Shown in pieces: positions 54,753 to 64,000 of a stretch of DNA of 64,000 bases; position 1 is the first letter of the stretch, and the number at the start of each line of letters is the position of its first letter. The stretch is from NCBI GenBank assembly GCA_003342895.1, contig PTFA01000081.1:2556181-2620180 (forward strand). The letters are read 5' to 3'. The stretch is from Casuarius casuarius (Eukaryota > Chordata > Aves > Casuariiformes > Casuariidae). Below the pieces are notes generated by a model. That model had not been told where the DNA came from and did not search any database. It saw only the letters and a list, made by a program, of their open reading frames with translations. Position numbers and translations under genes: made by a program.

Positions 54753-56370
54753 GATTTATCCGGGCTGGAGCTGTCATGTGGGATGCAGCGTTACAGCAGA
54801 GCCACTTTGCCATTGCACGGGCCAGGCAATGCTGATTCAGTGCTGATGTGGAGATAACGGCGAGGGCTTACAGTCACGTTAGCCCTTTCTTTCGTTCTGT
54901 TAAATCTGACCCTGCTGCCAGGAAATCAGGACTTCATTAGTAGTAAAAATGTAAATGCCTTAAAGAAAGAAAATGCATTAAAGGTATAGCGTCGCATGGT
55001 TTGGAGCAAGGTATCTTGTAAGTTGTGATATAAATTATGTCAGTCTGATGCATAAGGAATGTTTCCAAGCCAGCTATAACCACAAGCTCTTCTCCTATAC
55101 CACTCCATACAGGCTGTCCNGAAAGCCAATGTGTCAGAAGCATGACGGCGTCTTGCTTGGCATAGCAGAAAAGCCGTGTCTTGTGAAGCATGAGAGGGCG
55201 ATGTGGCACCTGGAGCTCCTAGGAGGCTTGGAACCACTCTGCATGACACTGTTTTGGTCCCAGAGATCTGAGTTGTGACTGTAGCCTGGTTCTGGTACCC
55301 GGAGTCATGCTGACAACCAGTGCAATGATCCGCTTAGCTACCCTCTGCATGAAAAANAGACTGATAGCCAGTCCCTCGATGGTTAGAAATGTTCTCCCAG
55401 CTTTTGATTAATCCTGCCTCCTTAGCCTCACCAGCTGCCTTTCTGGTACATGTGCAAACAAAATTCCCATCAATATCCACCGCGAGGGCTGTTCAGAGCC
55501 AGCAGCGTCGAGCACAGGTCATGTGATAGTTCAAGCATTAGGGTGTTAGGGAAGGTGAGTACATGTAGTGTCCTGCTTTGGGGGATTTAATTATCAACAT
55601 AAGTAATCCTGTAGGTAGGTCTTTCTCCATCCTGTAACTCTGAGGGTCTCACAGATGTGCAGTATCACTGCTTCCAGATGTTGACGGCCTTTTCAGAGTA
55701 CTGGGCACTGGCCCAAGGAGGGATTTGGTATCGGGGAATTCTGGCACCGGCTGTGTTCCCAGTGATGTGTGCACCGAGGAAATTATTGTGTGCGAGTGTA
55801 ATGCAGGGACACCAGCCGAGCTGAAGCCTCTAGGCAGGCACCGTGCTGATCAAAGGTCAGGACTGCGGGCAGCCACGGACAGGAGTACCGCGATGATTTA
55901 GTATTTCTTTTCCATCTGGGGCTGAGAATTATCCCCTGTGCTTTTTGCCTCATAGCGCCTCCAGCATCACTCTTCCTCGGGGAGCGAGTTTTCGGTGGAG
56001 TGGTTTGTGTTACCGTAAGTTTTAAGGGCTGTATTCAGGCCTTCTGTTTTAGACGCTTGATTTGGGAAACACAATGTGTAAATAATAGGCTGCTGTCTCA
56101 GCGGGGCGGTTGAGCCTGCCTGGGTTAAGACCTGTGTTCCCTGCGCGCACACAGCATCAATGGAAAGAGCGGAGAGCAACTCAGAAGTCCTAAATCAGGG
56201 AAATATTTCTTGTCTCCGTGGGGAGCCTAGGTGCTGGGTTAGGTATTTGATGGATGTGTGCGCCGAGCAGGGAGCCTCCTTGAACCAGTCAGGGCGAAAC
56301 CGTAGGCACAAAGCAGTGTCCAGACAGGGCTTCGCAGCAGGAGCCCCCATCCTGGCTTTTGGGTTGGTTT
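54753..56370. other. No gene recognised
   Basis: Mixed sequence. Frames of 70 to 99 codons overlap, and none is recognised. Ns are sparse from 55,357 to 56,505. Confidence 0.5.
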
Positions 56371-56399
56371 GGGGGAGTAGGGGGGGGCTGAGGGTAGGG
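56371..56399 (+). other. G-quadruplex-forming motif
   Basis: G runs of 5, 8, 3 and 3 (56,371-56,375; 56,380-56,387; 56,392-56,394; 56,397-56,399) with loops of 4, 4 and 2 nt; a strong canonical motif. Confidence 0.75.
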
Positions 56400-58616
56400 C
56401 ATCTTCTGACAAGCAGGAGAAGGCGGCAGGAGGACCTTCTGGGGAGCCAGGAGCCCTGAAAGGGAGGCAGGAACAAGAAGGTTGACTCTACCCACGGGGT
56501 CAGNGCCCTGGAGCGTGCAGGTTTGGGCCCTTTGCTCTGTGTCAGGGTGGGTGGTTTGGGGACCAAACGGATGGGCTCCAGCTCTCCTCTCCCAGCCGCT
56601 TGCTCTAACCACCGGGCCTGGTTCTAGCCGCCGTGAACGTGCNGAGCAGAGCTGTGCCGAAGAAAGTGTGTTTGCGTAGTGAGGAATGCCAGATTTACCC
56701 ACCGACCTCCGTCTCCCCAGCAAGGCTCTGGATCTTGTTTGGATGCGGAGAGGTTTATAAGACATCCTTTTAATTGTGGGCCCCTATAGCGCTTTGACTG
56801 AGAAACGCAGGCAATGAGGAGACCTAGCAGGCAACAGCCTGAAAGAAAACGTGGAGGGCTGGCGAGACCAGTGGTGCGTGCTGTAAAGAAGTAGGGGCAG
56901 TAAAATACGCCAATAAAAATGTGTATGTCCTTAGCCTCGTCTAAGCAGAGAGAACAAGAGCAGACCCCTTCGAAGGGCGAACAAGAGAAAAGCCCGCATC
57001 TGCAAGCAATTATGGGAAACACATGGGAGAGGTGGACAGGGCAGACCAATCTGAAAGCCATATGATATTGCACAGAGGAGTGAGGCTCATGTAAAGCCTG
57101 GGAGTTCATATATTTCACAGCTCACAATGTACAGAGGCTCTGGGCTGCTCCAGCGACTGGGAAGGCTGCTCTCNTTTCGGCCTCGGTGCCTGTGCGCAGC
57201 TGGCCAAAGCCAGGGCCGGGCCGGTGGGTCTAAGGGGCTGGTGGTGCCGCTGAGGAGAGCGGGGGCCCTGGCTGGCTTTGCTGTGCACTTTCCTTTATAA
57301 AACGCTTACAGCTGCTCTACGCCACGGCAGCGGAAACCAGAGAGCCCTGAGCTGGGGTGCCGCGAGCAATATAGGTGTGCCAGAGCGGTCCTGCTAGGGA
57401 CCTGTGGGGCTGACTCGAGGGAATCGGCTCTCCNCTCCATTTTGGAGTATGGACTTGTCCTTACTGCTTTTAAGTTTCCTTTTGGTATAGTGGCATCATA
57501 TTTTCCTTTTGTGCTGGGTGCTAGTTGCTTCGTCATGGCAGCANTGGGAATCCCAGAGACAACATACCGGCCTCTTTCACCCCTGCACAAAGACCAACAG
57601 GCACCTTCGTGGGTTCCCATCACCTCCAGGGCTGTGGTTGAGATACCCTTGAGCTGCGTTTAGGTATTATGGTTTNCCTGGCCAGGGACGGCTGCTCTGC
57701 AGGCCACGGCAGCCTGGAGCCCACTGCGTTCTCCAGAACCAGCCTGGGTTTGTTAGGAAAGGCCTAGCTGTGCCGGGTTCAGAGCACTGCAGGCATTTCT
57801 TCTCGCGCGATGCCAGCAGTCGGGGTGGGTGGCACGTGCTGCTGCGGGAGGGTCGTGCTGTGCTCCTCTTGCAGCTTCTCCCTCCTGCTCTGCTGGAGCC
57901 CGCTCGCTGCTGCGGGATGGGGGGAGGGAGAGGTCTTGGGGGGGGGGTACCAGCCCTGTCTCTGCAGTGTTGCTGGTGCCTCTGACGTGCTGGAGATGTA
58001 TGGGCTGTAGCGAGGGAGATGCCCTCCCGAAAGCAGAGGTGTTCCTGTCGGGAGCCTGGCTGGGGAGAGTGTCCAGCTGATAACCGTGTGTGGCAGCGGN
58101 GGGAGCAAGGGGTGGTTGGGGAGCAGCACACCTGGAGTGAGAAGCCGGTTTTTTTGGTCCTATCTGAAANGCTTCTATTTACGGGACAAAAGGCAGAAGC
58201 CAGGACACCTGAGAAGGCCCCTGACCATCCACAGAGAGAGATGGTGAAGGGCTGGATGGCCAAGGATAACAAGATCTGNTGTGGAGGAGAGGGTGAAAAG
58301 TATACTTAGCTCTGTTTCAGGGATGGTTTTCCTGTGCCTGCCTCCGTGCTGAGCCTCCCCCGTGGGAGGCAGTCCCTGCGGCACAGCCTGNCCCTGGGAC
58401 CGTGCTGTGCTGCGACGCGGGGGGAGAGCCCCTCTGCTGACATCCAGCCTCGCGGTGCTCCGGGTTGACTCAGCTGAGCACCGATCTGAAGCAGGTCTCT
58501 GAACCGCTTCATGTTTGCTCCCTAGGGAAATGCTGCCAACTCCACGCATGTGGTCAGTTTGCTGATTCAGATGCATTTAACTTGTGTTAAGTGCAGCAAT
58601 AGTCAGGTCAACTGCC
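56400..58616. other. No gene recognised; GC-rich 57.7-58.1 kb
   Basis: A 201-codon minus-strand frame (57,667-58,272) is the longest of its strand here. It has four Ns, is Pro/Arg/Ser-rich and sits over a GC-rich stretch with equally open frames in other registers, so I do not call a gene. Confidence 0.45.
57914..57947 (+). other. G-quadruplex-prone G-run cluster
   Basis: G runs of 3, 6, 3 and 10 (57,914-57,916; 57,919-57,924; 57,926-57,928; 57,938-57,947). The last loop is 9 nt, slightly beyond the usual limit, but the 10-G run can supply two tracts. Confidence 0.55.
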
Positions 58617-58645
58617 TTTTTTATTTTTATTTATTTATTTATTTA
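58617..58645. repeat. (TTTA)n microsatellite
   Basis: Imperfect then perfect tttatttatttattta units over about 29 bp. Confidence 0.85.
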
Positions 58646-61600
58646 CATATGCCCACACTCTGCTTGGTCTAACAGTGCCCCAAATCAGGTTCACATAGAG
58701 GTTCCTGTTTCCCAAGTGTCTCATGTCACAAATGCGGGGACTTTCTCCCTAGGATATGTGGAGAACAGCTTTGTAGGAGTCAGACTCGTGCCAGCTGATT
58801 TTTGCCACTGGAGACTAGGCTCTGGTCCCTAGGGTCATAGGAATCTACTTGGCTTCCCTGGCAGTAACCAAACAATTTTATTCTCTTTAGTCTTAACAGT
58901 AGGAGCAAGAATTTGGAGAAATTAATTTTAAATTTACAAATACCCTACATGTGCCTGTCTCCTGTGAAGCTTTGAACATCACGGCACTGTCCTGTTCCAC
59001 TGTTTGCTTGATCTGATACGCTGGATGTACCTCTGCCAAGGAGGGCTCACAGCACTGCTTTATCCTGCACCAGTAAATTCCTCTGGAGCCACTTGCTTTG
59101 CATCCCACTGTAATCCAAGCACTAAACCTGTCCGCGGCCTTGTACTCTAAGGTGTATGGCAGGACAGGGAAGCGACAGCTTGCAAATGTGGGCTTAGTCC
59201 TTGCATGGAGGCTACCCCATTTTCAAATGAGCAAANTTGTCGGGTTGGGGTGTGAAAGGAGCTGTTTTGGTTGCGAGATGTATTGCTCTTCTCTGTGCTC
59301 TTGGCTGTTGAAGTTGATGGTACTGCAGCAGCGCCAGCTCCGTGGGTCCAATCAAACTTTCCCTTTAATCCGTAAGATCTTATATGACTGACACTGATGC
59401 CTAGAATGATTCCCCCAAATGATTATGCTGTGTGAGAAGCGACAGGGAGGAAAGTCCCCTTTGCTCCTGACTGTTCCACACTCCTGAACATCAACGTGGC
59501 TGTAGGTTTTTCCTGAGCGAGCAGATGTTTTAGTGCTCTGAGTATCACCATTGCTAGGAAGGGTGGGGCTTTACCTCCATGGGCAACGATATGTTCAGAC
59601 CCAGTGAAGATGTTCTGCTCCCTCTCGTTCANCGCTGAAAGCAGAAACTGCTCTCGGGTTCCATCACAGAACTGGCAGCTTCGCCAATATAAAGAGGTTG
59701 TTCAGAGGTTGCTTTCATCTCTGCGCGTTATCAGAACTATTAAGATGAGGAAAGAACTCTTTAAACCTCGTTGGACAGTGACACTAAAAATGCCCCAACA
59801 GTCCCTTCAATCTCAAGCCCCAAACAGCTGAAAAACAAAAGCCAGCCCTAAACTCTAAGCCCCTGGAAACCCCCGGGTATCCATCACTGCCATGCATAAT
59901 CACAGTTAGAAATCCAAATGAAGTCTGCAGCCTGTCAGCTCTGCAGACAGATTTGGTGGTGATACGAGCAAAGCCAACATTCAGAAATGACTGAATTCTC
60001 ATTATAAAGATACATGATCCTCCTTCTCGTTGAGAACAGTTGGGCTTTGCTTCCAGTGGAGAGCCAAGCCATTTATTTTATAGCTCCGTTGTACGCTGCA
60101 CTGGGAATTGTTNCCGCAGATAGAGGTTTCTAGCATGTTTTCCCTGTGTACTTTGTTCCACATGCACTGTGCCCTTTGCACATGCTGAGGGCTCTCACAT
60201 GAATTACACTTTGCCTGATTTGGTTGGATGGGTTTCCTACATTTGTGTCCTATAAATTGGCATGGTGATGTATTTATTTTGGTAATCAACCAGTTCTTTG
60301 TAAATCTGTGAGCTTAATCCTCCAAGAGAGAGAAATAAAAGGCTCAGTCTCTTTTTCTAACAATGAAGATAAATACCTTTATTTTCATAACTTTTGGACA
60401 TCTATTTTCGTGGCGTCCAGCCAAGTCCTGAGGTCCTTGCTCAGGCAAGAACGCGCAGAAGTCATCAAGTCCTTCACCAGGCTTGCTAGGGCATGGAAAA
60501 GCTCTTTAAGAGAAAGGATGGTCTTGTGGCTTAGTCACCGAGTGCAAATTTAGTTTAACTGGGCTAAGTTTTTGCCTCTGCCATATATTTCCCATATGAC
60601 CTTGCNTGACCTCTCTCTCTACATCTGCTCCCCAAAATCTCATGCTGTCAGGACTATAAATCCCGCTGGTGCAGAGACTCTCTCTCACCATGGGCTCGCG
60701 CATGCTGGAGTTTCAGCTGGGCTGCGAGGCGTTGCGGAGGCAATGCAGACTCGAGGAACGGCAAGAAGCTTTTGGCTCTGTCTGCGCGTCAGGGCCGGCT
60801 CCACCTTGCTCCGCACCGATGGGACGTAAGCCAGAAGACAGCTGAGCCTGTTAACGCACAGCTCTGCCCGTAATAAATGTCAGCTCTCGCTTTATTAGTN
60901 CAGACACTGTTGTGAGCAACTTTGGACGTGCAGCTTGTAGGCCAGCGCTGGTTGTGATGCACCTTGTGCTGAAGGTAGCTTACAGCTGTGTGCAGCTGGC
61001 AATTGGGCCTGATGGGGGGGGCTGCAGGAGCTAGGATGGCTGTTTGGGGGCTTGCCATCCTTTTGTAACAGCTTATCCCTTTCTAGGCACTCTTAATCTA
61101 GTGTCAGCCTGCATCTGCTAATCCTTAATACTTTGGCCACCTATTAGTGAGNCTGGACGTACAAGCATTCACATTTTGCTCCTGGTTTGCCTGGGTGCTG
61201 NGAAGACCTCCCTTCCCTCCCTACAGCTTTTTAAATAGCACTGGGAAAATGANCAAGATGCCTGGGTGCTTGAACAAGACAGCAGATAGGTGGGAATGAG
61301 TGAGGCGGTNGTGTAAGGAGCTGCTCTCTTGTGTGAGAGGTGACACTGGGGAGCTGGCAGGCTGGGAGTTGGCAGGGGCTGCAAGCACGGTCTTGGGTCG
61401 CCAGGCCCATCTCGGAGGGTGGTGCAACACTTTAGGCATGCTGCTTGATGTGGTGGTACGGACTGCAGTGCAATAAGGATCTCCACGTGCTTCTGCCCAC
61501 CCTCTGTTTTCCCCCAGCTGGAGGGAAAATTTCACAGCGGTGGCCGGTGGGAGGGTGAGGAATANTGCAGCCCTGCTCCGCTGCCGTCTGGGACCAGAGC

Positions 61601-61814
61601 CTGCTGCAGGGAAAAGTGTACATGATTACTGCTTGGCAGAGTTCCCCTGCGTGCACGCTGCCCCGTGACGCACACAACTGCATTTGTTCTAATACACCTA
61701 CAATTCAGAGCTCNAGCTGCAAACCTGTGCTTGGGGAAAGTCCTAATGCATGGAAATGGTTCACTTAACCAAAGNGACACTGTGTGTCAACTAAGATTTG
61801 CAGAATAGGACCAT
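58646..61814. other. No gene recognised
   Basis: Mixed sequence with frames of up to 105 codons. Ns become dense from 60,900. A tgggcctgatggggggg run is near 61,003-61,020. No named element. Confidence 0.5.
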
Positions 61815-61965
61815 GANGACACCATCTAGGGCCTGAGTCTACAAGAGTGCTCCACTGGCCTTCAATTCACATCCAAGTACCTCTGTCCTGCAGATGCTCA
61901 GTGTCTTCAACTGCTGCTGCCTACAGTGGGAGCTGGGTGCATTTGGGCATGATATGGATATGACA
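61815..61965 (+). repeat. Possible ancient amniote repeat (weak)
   Basis: gggcctgagtctacaagagt, ccactggccttcaattc and later tacagtgggagctgggtgca + tttggg recall old dispersed sequences of the form 'ggcctgattctgcaa', 'ccattgacttcaat' and 'cttcagtgggagttaggtgcctaaa'. The similarity is patchy. Confidence 0.3.
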
Positions 61966-64000
61966 AGTGTTGTGCTACCAAGAGAGCAGGCTACAGCTAT
62001 TCAGTCCTTACTTCTTCCAGTTCTCTCTGCCCTGGTTGAAGGTGTCCATCAGTTCCCGTAGAGCTCCATGGCAACTTCAGGTTTCATCTGATAACTAGGC
62101 AGTAAGAAACCCTTTGAGGCTTGAACTNTGGCTGCCGTCCCTCTGGCTGTAGCGCGTGTGCTTTGTTTTCCTATGTGAGCAAAGTTCATGCCCTAGCAAA
62201 ATAACATCCCTTTCTCTATGCCTCTTAAAAGATTTGCTTCTCCTAAAATATCTTTCCGTGTAATTTTAATTATAGAATGAAATTTTGTAATCGGGGTGGG
62301 GGAAATATGGAAAAGTAAGGATCTCCTAAGTGACTCTGTTTCCATGGACAAAAAAATCACTTTGCAATAAAAGATGATGGTCCCTTGTTATGCCAGCCAT
62401 TACAGTGAAAGCAATATGTTGTCCATAAATCTTAAACTTGGTAAATTCCTGTAAAATTCTGCCAGCACTATTGAATGATTTTACTGCCCNATGTCAAATT
62501 AATGGCTGGGTGTCAACCTATGTCACTTCCTGCTTGAAAAATGAGCATGACGTTAAACAGATTTTATTTATACTTTTGTGCTTGGTGACCAAATATAATA
62601 AAGCTGNCAGTGAGGACATGGAAAGTCAGGGCTTGATTCAGCAATAGCATCAACATCACATCTCTTTGCAGTAAGCCCATGGCGATGTCCACACTGTGGG
62701 ACCCGGGCGTGTTCCTTGGATGCATAATGGATCCGTTTCTCCTTTTGTGTGTCAGTGTCACAGGGAGGGAACTTGGACTTGTGGCCCTAACATCAGCTCT
62801 GGTCCTGTTCCAACTGGTTGCCTGATCTGATGAGAAGAGGTGGTGCTGGGGAGTGTGCCCCGAAACACAGTGCCCTCGTNGTAATAAGCTGTATGGAATT
62901 TCCCTTGCTGCCCTGTATTTGGTATGGAAAAGGCCAAAAGAAGAANAGCAGTTGGTCGTCTGGCTGATGCCTGGATAAAATTTGCATAAATTGCATGATT
63001 AACTTGAGTTGTCTCCTACCATTGGTCTTAGATGTGTTGGTGTTGACCTGAGGAATTGCTTTGTCTATCTTGGTGCCCTGGTGGGCCCAGGAAGTGGNGG
63101 CACCTTGTAGGATGGGATGCTGATTGTAATGTGTTTGTTGGTTTTTTTGCTGGAGTAAAATTATGGTTATTTCTGGCTAAGTGTTTTATGGTGACACCTG
63201 GAACATGCATTNACTCTATAGAGGTGCATAATCAACTACAGTCCAGCCTGGAAGCAGTTCACTGTCCTTTGTCCAAGTTTTTGAACAAAACGCTAAGAAG
63301 TTCCATATGATGGTCTGGATGCAACAGAAGAAGCAGACAAGGAAACAGAAGCAGTTCTGTTGTGTGATTCTTGATGCTATAATGGCCTNGTGAGAAATCC
63401 TTCATCAATAAACAGGTTTCTCTTATGCGAAGGGGCAAAGATCTAGGTGAAGTCTGTCTCATTGGGAGATTTATCTGTTCAGAAGGGGTCTATCCTCAGC
63501 AGGCTGGTAGGCGGTTTGAGACAGTGGCCTGGCTGCAGATTTAACTCTATGGACCCACCATCCAGCCCATGTAGGCAGATGGAAACAGCAGCTGCCAAGN
63601 GTACGATGCCTCCCAGTCTGCAATAATAATCACGGATCAGCTCACCTCTGGCCCACAGTAAGTGGATGGAGAATTTTTTCTGCCAGTCACCCCATATTCA
63701 AGCCTGTTCTCTTTGGCTTGACCCATAGTTGGGGATTTAGCTTTCAGTACACAAGTGAAAGACATTAACAAAGGCCAGATGAGGACATTACAATCAGCAG
63801 TGTGAAAGATATTCAGCTCTGAGCCAGCTCTCAACTTCTCTAGTGCTGCCAGCACTAGAACTCGCTGCCCTGGCTATAGCAATCCTCTTTGAGCCCAATT
63901 ATTTCCACTGTATATTTTGCTGAAGAATTGGAAAGTTCCAGCCCATCTTCCAAAATCTGAATGTCCTTCCTTCAGGCCCTCCCTAACACCTAAGAATCAG
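61966..64000. other. No gene recognised
   Basis: AT-leaning non-coding DNA with frequent Ns. Minus-strand frames at 63,259-63,462 and 63,637-63,855 are short and have no known domain. The window ends in featureless sequence. Confidence 0.5.

Noticed and set aside
57667..58272. 201-codon minus-strand open frame
   Set aside because: Contains four Ns, has a low-complexity Pro/Arg/Ser composition, overlaps equally open frames on the plus strand, and has no domain or splice support. GC-rich DNA gives such frames by chance.
1..64000. CRISPR arrays, bacterial operons, insertion sequences or phage genes
   Set aside because: No regularly spaced repeats, no ribosome-binding-site-led gene trains and no long frames. 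Base texture, splice-like signals and CR1/MIR remnants are those of a vertebrate nuclear genome.

Overview
The window looks like nuclear DNA from a sauropsid vertebrate, most likely a bird. Its G+C content is mixed. Several sharp CpG-rich patches lie between AT-rich blocks. No young SINE, LINE or LTR copy is visible in 64 kb, which argues against a mammal. The interspersed repeats I can recognise are short, diverged pieces of old amniote families: CR1 LINE 3' ends, MIR-type SINEs and a palindromic 'caaagccc...gggctttg' / 'gcttaag' family. About 170 to 180 isolated single Ns look like masked ambiguous or heterozygous sites rather than assembly gaps.

I recognise no protein-coding gene. The longest open frames are about 140 to 240 codons. 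They match no family I know and mostly follow GC-rich patches where stop codons are rare. The window is best read as intergenic DNA or part of a very large intron. Three places carry more gene-like signal, all at low confidence: a CpG island at 8.1 to 8.4 kb with an ATG frame running into a GTGAGT donor; a pair of phase-compatible plus-strand exon candidates at 5.63 to 6.08 kb; and a minus-strand 3'-terminal exon candidate at 52.35 to 51.89 kb with acceptor, open frame, stop and AATAAA in the right order.

Layout. 0 to 8 kb: AT-rich DNA with conserved-looking stretches. 8.1 to 8.4 kb: CpG island. 9 to 20 kb: mixed sequence with AT-rich regulatory-looking blocks at 14.1, 14.9 and 16.5 kb. 20.7 kb: CpG patch, then a MIR piece and an AT-rich block. 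22 to 27 kb: two CR1 ends and AT-rich conserved-looking sequence. 27.1 to 28.5 kb: CpG-rich. 33.0 to 33.4 kb: AT-rich block with TCF- and SOX-like sites. 34.3 to 34.7 kb: CpG island. 39.1 to 39.35 kb: a diverged tandem repeat of about 75 bp. 43.3 and 47.8 to 48.1 kb: CpG islands. 49 to 64 kb: a different texture, with more Ns, simple repeats, two G-quadruplex motifs, old repeats and the minus-strand exon candidate. If the AT-rich blocks and orphan CpG islands are regulatory, they would act on a gene outside this window, which the sequence does not identify.
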